Below, one piece after another: positions 1-5,578 of a stretch of 6,046 bases of DNA (positions are counted from its first letter, which is position 1; the number at the start of each line of letters is the position of its first letter). Source of the stretch: Gammaproteobacteria bacterium (GTDB lineage Bacteria; Pseudomonadota; Gammaproteobacteria; Burkholderiales; Burkholderiaceae_C); contig JAHIQV010000366.1 in assembly GCA_018903185.1 (NCBI GenBank), positions 1 through 6,046 of the forward strand, in the 5' to 3' direction. The notes beneath the pieces were generated by a model. It ran no database searches. It was not told the origin of the DNA and was given only the letters and a program-made list of their open reading frames with translations. Both the position numbers and the translations under genes were made by a program.

Positions 1-1
1 C

Positions 2-850
2 GGCAACGGACTGTCCCGGTTCCGATCGGTGGCCACGACCATGGCCTTGGGCTCGGCCGTCTGGGTGACGGAAGCGGCTCATGCGGTCAATGACCTGCCG
101 GGTGGCCCGGCGGTCAACCAGCTCAACTTTGCACCGCCGGTCACCAGGATCGCCGAAGAGCAGCACTGGCTGCACTGGTTCATGATGGCCATCTGTGCCG
201 TCATCTTCGTGGTCGTGTTCGGCGTGATGTTCTATTCGATCATCAAGCACCGCAAGTCGGTGGGCCACAAATCGCAGGAACTGGCCGAACCGATCTGGGT
301 GGAACTGGGCTGGACCATCGTTCCGCTGCTGATCGTGATCGGCATGGCGCTGCCCGCGACCAAGGTGCTGGTTGCCCAGAAAGACACCACCAACAGCGAC
401 CTGACCATCAAGGCCACGGGCATGCAGTGGAAGTGGGGCTACGACTACATCAAGGGTGAAGGCGAAGGCATCGCTTTCCTGTCCACGCTGGACAGCACCC
501 ACCGCGAAATGTCCAACTCGGGCAACCCGCCCCCGACGGACGACTACCTGCTCAAGGTGGACAACCCGCTTGTGGTGCCCGTGGGCAAGAAGATCCGCAT
601 CATCACCACCGCCAACGATGTGATCCATTCTTTCATGGTGCCGGCCTTCGGCATCAAGCAGGATGCGATCCCCGGCTTCGTGCGCGACACCTGGTTCCGC
701 GCTGAAAAGACCGGTGACTTTTATGGCCAGTGCGCCGAGCTGTGCGGCAAGGAACATGCCTACATGCCGATCCACGTCAAGGTGCTGAGCACCGAGGCGT
801 ACACCGCCTGGGTCACCGAGCAACAGAAGGCCCTGGTCGCTGCGAAGTGA
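2..850 (+). CDS. coxB: Cytochrome c oxidase subunit II, CuA-bearing, 5' truncated
   Basis: Subunit II accepts electrons from cytochrome c at the binuclear CuA centre on the periplasmic face and passes them to heme a in subunit I. Residue numbers here count from the GTG at base 29. A signal peptide ends in A-H-A before V20, two membrane helices lie at about 50-71 and 91-111, the aromatic electron-entry segment WKWGYDY is at 134-140, and the CuA ligands are H200 and the C235-x3-C239-x3-H243-x2-M246 cluster. The frame is open to the window edge. The GTG at 29 and ATG at 41 are poor starts, because the signal peptide would lack a positive n-region; two arginines just upstream supply it, so the true start lies left of the window. 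The protein stops about 25 residues after CuA, with no C-terminal cytochrome c domain. coxA follows after 40 bases, implying one operon. Identity is very secure; only the start is unknown. Confidence 0.96.
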   Translation, partial: GNGLSRFRSVATTMALGSAVWVTEAAHAVNDLPGGPAVNQLNFAPPVTRIAEEQHWLHWFMMAICAVIFVVVFGVMFYSIIKHRKSVGHKSQELAEPIWVELGWTIVPLLIVIGMALPATKVLVAQKDTTNSDLTIKATGMQWKWGYDYIKGEGEGIAFLSTLDSTHREMSNSGNPPPTDDYLLKVDNPLVVPVGKKIRIITTANDVIHSFMVPAFGIKQDAIPGFVRDTWFRAEKTGDFYGQCAELCGKEHAYMPIHVKVLSTEAYTAWVTEQQKALVAAK

Positions 851-890
851 ACCGTGAGCTGAAGAATTCAAAGTATCCAAGGAATCAACG

Positions 891-2522
891 ATGAGTGCAG
901 TTCTCGACCATCACGACGCGCATGGCCACGACCACGACCACGACCACGATCACCACGCTCCCACGGGCTGGCGTCGCTGGGTGTACGCCACCAACCACAA
1001 GGACATCGGCACGCTGTACCTGCTGTTCGCCTTCACCATGCTCATGGTGGGTGGCGTGCTGGCGCTGCTGATCCGCGCCGAGCTGTTCCAGCCCGGCCTG
1101 CAGCTGGTCAACCCCGGCCTGTTCAACCAGCTCACCACCATGCACGGCCTGATCATGGTGTTCGGCGCCATCATGCCGGCCTTCGTGGGCTTCGCGAACT
1201 GGATGATCCCGCTGCAGATCGGTGCCGGTGACATGGCCTTTGCGCGCATGAACAACTTCAGCTTCTGGCTGATGATTCCTGCGGCCATCATGCTGGTGGC
1301 CTCGTTCTTCATGCCCGGCGGGGCCCCCGCCGCCGGCTGGACGCTCTACGCACCGCTGACCCTGCAGATGGGCCCCTCGATGGACGCCGGCATTTTTGCC
1401 ATGCACATTCTGGGCGCTTCGTCGATCATGGGTTCGATCAACATCATCGTCACCATCCTGAACATGCGCGCACCCGGCATGACGTTGATGAAGATGCCCA
1501 TGTTCTGCTGGACCTGGCTCATCACCGCCTACCTGCTGATCGCCGTGATGCCCGTGCTGGCCGGCGCCATCACCATGACGCTGACCGACCGCCACTTCGG
1601 CACCAGCTTCTTCAACCCCGCCGGCGGCGGCGACCCGGTGATGTACCAGCACATCTTCTGGTTCTTCGGCCACCCCGAGGTCTACATCATGATCCTGCCG
1701 GCCTTCGGCATCGTGAGCCAGGTCGTGCCCGCCTTCGCGCGCAAGAAGCTGTTCGGCTACGCCTCCATGGTGTACGCCACCGGCTCCATCGCCATCCTGT
1801 CCTTCGTCGTGTGGGCACACCACATGTTCACCACCGGCATGCCGGTGACGGGCCAGCTGTTCTTCATGTACTCGACCATGCTGATCGCCGTGCCCACGGG
1901 CGTGAAGATCTTCAACTGGATCGCGACCATGTGGAAGGGTTCGATGACCTTCGAGACCCCGATGATGTGGGCTGTCGGCTTCATCTTCGTGTTCACTATC
2001 GGTGGCTTCACCGGTCTGATCCTGTCGGTCGCCCCGATCGACATCCAGATGCAGGACACCTATTACGTGGTGGCCCACTTCCACTACGTGCTGGTGGCCG
2101 GTTCGCTGTTCGCCATGTTCGCCGGCATCTACTACTGGCTGCCCAAGTGGACCGGCGTGATGTACAGCGAAACCCGCGGCCAGATCCACTTCTGGTGGTC
2201 GATGATTTCCTTCAACATCACCTTCTTCCCGATGCACTTCCTGGGTCTGGCCGGCATGCCGCGCCGCTACGCCGACTACCCGATGCAGTTCGCCGACTTC
2301 AACGCCATCGCCTCGGTGGGTGGTTTCGCCTTCGGCATCGCCCAGGTCTATTTCTTCCTCGCCGTTGCGCTGCCCGCCATGCGTGGCAAGGGCGCCAAGG
2401 CCCCGCAGAAGCCCTGGGAGGGAGCCGAGGGTCTGGAGTGGGAAGTGCCGTCACCGGCCCCGTTCCACACTTTCGAGAATCCCCCCAAGCTGGACGCCAG
2501 CGCCACCCGCATCGTTGGCTGA
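891..2522 (+). CDS. coxA: Cytochrome c oxidase subunit I (aa3-type, proton-pumping)
   Basis: This is the catalytic subunit: it reduces O2 to water at the heme a3/CuB site and pumps protons across the inner membrane. The 543 residues are full length for the family. Visible ligands are H85 and H398 (heme a), H396 (heme a3), and H261, H310 and H311 (CuB). Y265 sits in H-P-E-V-Y, giving the His-Tyr cross-link pair. Proton-channel residues of A-type oxidases are present: D114 and E263 (D channel) and K339 (K channel). The roughly 12 hydrophobic helices expected of the family are evident. Residues 7-22 form a His/Asp-rich tail with nine histidines ahead of the conserved W-x-x-x-T-N-H-K-D-I-G entry to helix I. 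The ATG is preceded by AAGGA at 879-883, seven bases away. It lies between coxB and assembly genes, as usual in Burkholderiales. It is also known as ctaD. Confidence 0.98.
   Translation: MSAVLDHHDAHGHDHDHDHDHHAPTGWRRWVYATNHKDIGTLYLLFAFTMLMVGGVLALLIRAELFQPGLQLVNPGLFNQLTTMHGLIMVFGAIMPAFVGFANWMIPLQIGAGDMAFARMNNFSFWLMIPAAIMLVASFFMPGGAPAAGWTLYAPLTLQMGPSMDAGIFAMHILGASSIMGSINIIVTILNMRAPGMTLMKMPMFCWTWLITAYLLIAVMPVLAGAITMTLTDRHFGTSFFNPAGGGDPVMYQHIFWFFGHPEVYIMILPAFGIVSQVVPAFARKKLFGYASMVYATGSIAILSFVVWAHHMFTTGMPVTGQLFFMYSTMLIAVPTGVKIFNWIATMWKGSMTFETPMMWAVGFIFVFTIGGFTGLILSVAPIDIQMQDTYYVVAHFHYVLVAGSLFAMFAGIYYWLPKWTGVMYSETRGQIHFWWSMISFNITFFPMHFLGLAGMPRRYADYPMQFADFNAIASVGGFAFGIAQVYFFLAVALPAMRGKGAKAPQKPWEGAEGLEWEVPSPAPFHTFENPPKLDASATRIVG
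927..950 (+). repeat. Tandem hexamer CACGAC, four units, coding for His-Asp repeats
   Basis: Three perfect CACGAC units and a fourth reading CACGAT run in frame and encode H13-D14 to H19-D20 of CoxA, followed by two more His codons. The six-base period keeps the frame if copies are gained or lost, so the repeat can vary in length without breaking the gene. Confidence 0.85.
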
Positions 2523-2545
2523 AGCCATTGCCAACGTTGGAAAAA

Positions 2546-2656
2546 ATGACGCCTGACCAAAAAAAGAACAACCTGCGCCTGGGCCTGATCTTGGGATCCG
2601 TGGCGCTGGTTTTTTTCCTCGGCTTCGTGGGCAAACTGGTGTTGTTCGGCGGCTGA
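2546..2656 (+). CDS. Cytochrome oxidase small assembly protein, 36 residues
   Basis: The reading frame encodes a 36-residue protein: a short polar N-terminus with K6-K7-N-N and R11, then one hydrophobic helix at about 12-35, ending in G-G. It would be a single-pass inner-membrane peptide. Proteins of this size and pattern, directly between subunit I and Cox11, are annotated in Burkholderiales as cytochrome oxidase small assembly protein; their mechanism is not established. The ATG is 23 bases after the coxA stop, and the next gene begins 34 bases after this stop, so it should be co-transcribed. TTGGA just upstream is a weak ribosome binding site. The call rests on position and sequence pattern recalled from relatives. 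It could also be viewed as a minor structural subunit. Confidence 0.78.
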   Translation: MTPDQKKNNLRLGLILGSVALVFFLGFVGKLVLFGG

Positions 2657-2690
2657 TCGCCGCCCGACACCCGTCACTTCGGAACACCCC

Positions 2691-3299
2691 ATGGGACTGC
2701 GTCGCGAAAACTTCAAGATGGTGGGCAAGCTCGCCGTGATCACGCTGGGCATGTTCGGCTTCGGCTACGCGCTGGTGCCGATCTACAACGCCATCTGTGA
2801 AATGACCGGCATCAATGTGCTGGCACTGGCCGAGCGCGACGTGCCCGGCCAGCGCGCCGTGCTGCCGGCCAACACCCAGGTGGACCGCTCGCGCAGCATC
2901 ACGGTCGAGTTCGACGTCAACACCCGCGGGCCCTGGCATTTCAAGCCGGCGGTGCGTTCGCTGCAGGTGCATCCGGGCGAACTCACCACCGTGGTCTACG
3001 AGTTCCAGAACATCCAGGACCGCACCATGGCCGCGCAGGCCATTCCGAGTTACGCGCCCAAGCAGTCGGCCGCCCATTTCAACAAGCTGGAGTGTTTCTG
3101 TTTCACCCAGTACACGTTGAAAGCGGGTGAAAAGAAGGAATGGCCAGTGGCCTTCGTGATCGATCCGCGCCTGCCCAGGGACGTCACCACCATCACGCTG
3201 TCTTACACCTTCTTCGAGGTGGGCGGCAAGGTGCCTGCGGCGCCCCTGGACGTGGCGGTGCACACGCTGCCCATCACCCAGCCGGCGGATCCGGTATGA
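2691..3299 (+). CDS. ctaG: Cytochrome c oxidase assembly protein Cox11/CtaG (CuB copper insertion)
   Basis: Cox11 family members are membrane-anchored Cu(I) chaperones that deliver copper to the CuB site of subunit I. The 202 residues match the bacterial family. One N-terminal membrane helix (about 11-32) is followed by C36 near the membrane and an immunoglobulin-like periplasmic beta domain. The copper-binding C-F-C-F motif has cysteines C135 and C137 in the conserved N-K-L-E-C-F-C-F-T-Q context. Other family blocks seen are V-P-I-Y-N at 29-33, R-P/G-P-W-x-F near 79-84, and I-D-P-R-L near 157. The ATG has GGAA six bases upstream. The stop overlaps the next start as ATGA, suggesting translational coupling. 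Placement between coxA and coxC fits its role. Confidence 0.96.
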   Translation: MGLRRENFKMVGKLAVITLGMFGFGYALVPIYNAICEMTGINVLALAERDVPGQRAVLPANTQVDRSRSITVEFDVNTRGPWHFKPAVRSLQVHPGELTTVVYEFQNIQDRTMAAQAIPSYAPKQSAAHFNKLECFCFTQYTLKAGEKKEWPVAFVIDPRLPRDVTTITLSYTFFEVGGKVPAAPLDVAVHTLPITQPADPV

Positions 3300-3505
3300 C
3301 CCAGGTTCCCGTGCACCGGCGCAAGGGCTCGATCGGCGCCACGGTGAAAGCTGTGCTCTGGGGTTTTCTGGGTGTGCGCCGCAATGCCGACTACCAGAGC
3401 GACATTGCCAAGCTCAACCCCATCCACATCGTGGTGGTGGGCATCGTCATGGCACTGCTTTTTGTCGTTGGCCTGATTTTGTTGGTGAACTGGGTGGTGC
3501 CCTGA
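3296..3505 (+). CDS. DUF2970 family single-pass membrane protein, 69 residues
   Basis: This is a small protein of unknown biochemical role. It has a basic N-terminus (R8, R9, K10), a segment G-S-I-G-A-T-V-K-A-V-L-W-G-F-L-G-V-R-R with amphipathic character at about 11-29, a polar linker with D-I-A-K-L-N-P, and one strong membrane helix at 44-67. This layout and the K-A-V-x-W-x-F-x-G-V-R-R plus A-K-L-N-P signature match DUF2970, commonly found in beta-proteobacterial oxidase operons. The ATG overlaps the ctaG stop by four bases, so it is probably translated by ribosomes leaving ctaG and is likely an assembly or stability factor of the oxidase. That role is inferred from context only. Confidence 0.85.
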   Translation: MTQVPVHRRKGSIGATVKAVLWGFLGVRRNADYQSDIAKLNPIHIVVVGIVMALLFVVGLILLVNWVVP

Positions 3506-3575
3506 GGCCCGGTTCCCGAACACACTTTTCATTCTTCCAGCTATTCATACAAGCGTTCAGCAATTAGGAGAGAGC
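3506..3575 (+). other. AT-richer leader of coxC with strong Shine-Dalgarno
   Basis: This is the longest gene-free gap in the window. Bases 3521-3570 are about 60% AT against a clearly GC-rich background. It ends in AGGAGAGAG (3566-3574) just before the coxC ATG, the strongest ribosome binding site here. I see no convincing -35/-10 pair and no hairpin. It may hold a weak internal promoter or simply be an unstructured leader that allows high translation of subunit III. Confidence 0.4.
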
Positions 3576-4457
3576 ATGTCAGCAGCAGCACACGGCACAA
3601 CGCCTTATTACTTCGTCCCCGGGCCATCCCGCCACCCGGTGATGGCGGCCATTGGCCTGTTTTTCGTCATTCTGGGCGCGGGTCAGTGGATCAACGGCGC
3701 CGAGTGGGGCATGTATTCGCTGGCCTTTGGCCTGGCGTTCTGGTTCGTGGTGCTGTTCCAGTGGTTTGGGGAGGCCATCGGTGAGAGCGAGAGCGGCATG
3801 TACGGGCGCAAGATCGACCTGTCCTTCCGCTGGAGCATGAGCTGGTTCATCTTCTCGGAGGTGATGTTCTTCGGCGCCTTCTTCACCGCGCTGTGGTGGG
3901 CGCGCACCCATTCGGTGCCGGCGCTGGGCAACATCGAGAACGCACTGATCTGGCCCGACTTCACGTCGGTGTGGCCGAGCCTGCAAGCCGGTGCCACGGC
4001 ATCGCCAGCCGGCATCGTCGAGCCGTTCCAGACCATGGGCCCGTTCTGGCTGCCGACCATCAACACCGCGCTGCTGTTGAGCTCGGGCGTGACGCTGACC
4101 ATCGCCCACCACGCGCTGCAGGTCGGGAACCGGGGCAAGACCATCGCCTTCATGTGGATGACGGTCCTGCTCGGCATCGTTTTCCTGTTTGTTCAGGGAT
4201 ACGAATACGCGCACGCCTACAGCGACCTGAACCTGAAGCTGTCTTCCGGCATCTTCGGTTCGACCTTCTTCCTGCTCACCGGCTTCCACGGGTTCCACGT
4301 GTTCGTGGGCATGCTGATGCTGCTGTTCATCACGCTGCGCCTGCAGAAGGGCCATTTCACCGCCGAGCGCCACTTCGGTTTCGAAGGCGCTGCCTGGTAC
4401 TGGCACTTTGTGGACGTGGTCTGGCTGGGTCTGTACATCCTCGTTTACTGGATGTGA
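3576..4457 (+). CDS. coxC: Cytochrome c oxidase subunit III
   Basis: Subunit III is the third core subunit. It contains no metals and stabilises subunit I, supporting sustained proton uptake through the D channel. The 293 residues contain seven membrane segments, at about 22-40, 45-65, 88-110, 160-181, 187-209, 226-254 and 272-292. Conserved features include F-S-E-V-M-F-F with the buried carboxylate E95, W-W-A-R at 107-110, Q-G-Y-E-Y with E210, the G-F-H-G-F-H-V block with H238 and H241, and W-H-F-V-D-V-V-W-L at 276-284. A strong AGGAGA precedes the ATG. It is the last gene of the first + strand block and is followed by a hairpin terminator. It is also known as ctaE. Confidence 0.97.
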   Translation: MSAAAHGTTPYYFVPGPSRHPVMAAIGLFFVILGAGQWINGAEWGMYSLAFGLAFWFVVLFQWFGEAIGESESGMYGRKIDLSFRWSMSWFIFSEVMFFGAFFTALWWARTHSVPALGNIENALIWPDFTSVWPSLQAGATASPAGIVEPFQTMGPFWLPTINTALLLSSGVTLTIAHHALQVGNRGKTIAFMWMTVLLGIVFLFVQGYEYAHAYSDLNLKLSSGIFGSTFFLLTGFHGFHVFVGMLMLLFITLRLQKGHFTAERHFGFEGAAWYWHFVDVVWLGLYILVYWM

Positions 4458-4465
4458 GTCCGGGC

Positions 4466-4487
4466 GCGGGGTGTGATCACGCTCCGC
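4466..4487 (+). other. Candidate stem-loop in the coxC 3' untranslated region
   Basis: An imperfect inverted repeat lies nine bases after the coxC stop. Eight base pairs (4466-4473 with 4480-4487, two of them G-U) enclose the six-base loop TGATCA, itself a palindrome. No T-run follows, so it is not a terminator on its own. It could protect the 3' end of the message or be a chance structure. Confidence 0.3.
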
Positions 4488-4494
4488 AGAGGCC

Positions 4495-4524
4495 AGAAAA
4501 AAGCGCCCGCAGGCGCTTTTTTCT
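4495..4524. terminator. Bidirectional rho-independent terminator between convergent genes
   Basis: A perfect inverted repeat has 13-base arms, 4495-4507 and 4512-4524, around a CGCA loop. The core is GCGCC/GGCGC flanked by six A on the left and six T on the right, so each strand's transcript has a GC stem followed by a U-run. It lies 37 bases after the coxC stop on + and 22 bases after the stop of the - strand gene, exactly where a shared terminator for convergent genes is expected. Confidence 0.9.
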
Positions 4525-4546
4525 TGTCCGGTATCGTTGCTCCGGC

Positions 4547-4792
4547 TCAGCGCTGCAAGGGCAGGCCGGTGGGCTGTATCCAGCCCATCAGGTAGCTGAC
4601 GAGCACCGCGACAAACAGCAGGATGGAGAATCCCACCCGGAAAGCCAGTGCACGCGCCATGTGGTTCTTGCGTGGGGCAGCTGTTTCGCCCTCTTCTCCG
4701 GTTTCGCTGGCGCCGCCGCGCATCATGAAGACCAGCGCAGCCGCCAGGCTGCCGATGATGGCGACGAAGGCCGCGATGACAAGGTATTTCAT
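4547..4792 (-). CDS. Twin transmembrane protein, DUF2909 type, 81 residues
   Basis: The protein has two membrane helices, at about 2-24 and 50-70. They are joined by an acidic, small-residue loop (residues 26-40, with four Glu) and a basic stretch R-K-N-H-M-A-R, and it ends in W-I-Q-P-T-G. The A-R-A-L-A-x-R-V-x-x-S-I block and two-helix hairpin resemble DUF2909 / twin transmembrane proteins, which sit between coxC and SURF1 in Burkholderiales. The function is unknown. Its inverted orientation means it is transcribed separately from the oxidase genes: it converges on coxC through the shared terminator and diverges from SURF1 with a 45-base spacer. No clear Shine-Dalgarno is seen ahead of the ATG. 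The start chosen is the one giving helix 1 directly at the N-terminus; a much longer upstream reading would be antisense to SURF1 and is not credible. Confidence 0.8.
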   Translation of the reverse strand: MKYLVIAAFVAIIGSLAAALVFMMRGGASETGEEGETAAPRKNHMARALAFRVGFSILLFVAVLVSYLMGWIQPTGLPLQR

Positions 4793-4804
4793 GCAACCAA
4801 TTAT
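4776..4804 (+). promoter_or_regulatory. Candidate sigma70 promoter for SURF1
   Basis: ATGACA at 4776-4781 matches five of six bases of the -35 consensus. It is spaced by exactly 17 bases from AATTAT at 4799-4804, which matches four of six -10 bases. Transcription would start near 4811, about 27 bases before the SURF1 ATG. The -35 lies inside the 5' end of the divergent gene. A terminator and an inverted gene upstream mean SURF1 needs its own promoter. Activity is inferred from sequence only. Confidence 0.45.
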
Positions 4805-4837
4805 CGGTTTCTTTCTGATTCCCGCGGGCGCTCGGAC

Positions 4838-5578
4838 ATGAGTGCCCAGTCCACGCGTTTCTGGATCGTGACGCTGGCCACTGTCGCCACGATGGCGGTG
4901 ACCGCCGCGCTGGGCTTCTGGCAGCTCGACCGCGCCGGGCAGAAACGCGCGCTGCAGGAACAGCTTGATCAAAGGGGCCAGCTGGCACCCTGGTCGACCA
5001 GCGACCTGGTGCAAGCTACCGATCTCCAGGCTGGCCTGCACCGTCCCGTGATGTTGAGGGGGCACTGGGTGCAGGGCGCCAGCCTGTTTCTCGACAACCG
5101 GCAGATGAACGCACGCGCGGGCTTTTTCGTGATCACGCCGCTGCGACTCCAGGGCAGCGACCGGGCGGTGCTGGTTCAGCGAGGCTGGGTGGCGCGCGAC
5201 TTCAACGACCGCAGCCGCGTGCCGACCATTGAGGCTCCTGAGGGCGAGGTCCGCCTGGAAGGCCGTCTGGCACCACCGCCGGGCAGGCTTTTCCAGCTCG
5301 GTGAGTCGGGCTCGGGGCCGATCCGGCAAAATGTCGACATCCCCGGTCTGGCCCTGGAGTTCGGCGTGCCTCTGCTGGACGTCTCTGTCTTGCAGACCGG
5401 TGACGCAGATGACGGCCTGCAGCGCGACTGGCAGCGTATCGCAGCCGGTGTCGAAAAACACCACGGTTACGCCTTCCAGTGGTTTGGCCTGTGCACCCTC
5501 GCCGGTGTTCTCTATGTCTGGTTCCAATTCATTTCCCCCCGCCGAAAGCGCACCCCCCATGGCCCAGAAGCCCGATGA
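4838..5578 (+). CDS. SURF1 family cytochrome oxidase biogenesis protein
   Basis: SURF1 (Shy1) proteins help insert heme a into subunit I during oxidase assembly in the inner membrane. The 246 residues have the standard layout: an N-terminal helix (about 9-26), a periplasmic domain, and a C-terminal helix (about 214-231). Family signatures are G-F-W-Q-L-D-R-x-x-x-K at 26-36, L-D-N-R at 85-88 before G-F-F-V-I-T-P-L, V-Q-R-G-W-V at 113-118, and H208-H209 before Y-A-F-Q-W-F at 211-216. The ATG at 4838 places the first helix at the usual distance from the N-terminus; only a weak GG-rich ribosome binding site precedes it. The open frame runs far upstream, but that part is antisense to DUF2909 or out of frame with coxC and is not coding. 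The 3' end overlaps the next gene by 20 bases, so the two are probably co-expressed. Confidence 0.95.
   Translation: MSAQSTRFWIVTLATVATMAVTAALGFWQLDRAGQKRALQEQLDQRGQLAPWSTSDLVQATDLQAGLHRPVMLRGHWVQGASLFLDNRQMNARAGFFVITPLRLQGSDRAVLVQRGWVARDFNDRSRVPTIEAPEGEVRLEGRLAPPPGRLFQLGESGSGPIRQNVDIPGLALEFGVPLLDVSVLQTGDADDGLQRDWQRIAAGVEKHHGYAFQWFGLCTLAGVLYVWFQFISPRRKRTPHGPEAR

Noticed and set aside
29..850. GTG at 29 as the real coxB start
   Set aside because: The frame stays open to the edge, and a signal peptide starting there would lack positive charges that are present just upstream, so the gene is treated as truncated by the window.
885..2237. A 450-codon open frame on the - strand opposite coxA
   Set aside because: Its product is dominated by His, Gly, Asp, Glu and Val in low-complexity order, as expected from the complement of GC-rich coxA codons; it has no recognisable domain, and coxA is certain on the other strand.
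2299..2670. Several short open frames in both directions around the coxA/ctaG junction
   Set aside because: They overlap real genes, have biased composition, and show no ribosome binding site or domain; only the 36-residue frame at 2546 has credible features.
3521..3560. A sigma70 promoter in the coxC leader
   Set aside because: The best hexamers I could pair match the consensus at only about half the positions, so no promoter is called.
3893..4837. A long open frame upstream of and continuous with SURF1, giving an apparent 561-residue protein
   Set aside because: The extra part is an out-of-frame reading of coxC, then the terminator, then antisense of DUF2909. SURF1 family homology begins only at the ATG at 4838.
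3579..4988. A 469-codon - strand open frame across coxC, the terminator and DUF2909
   Set aside because: It runs through the terminator and three well-supported genes, and its composition is that of an antisense shadow.
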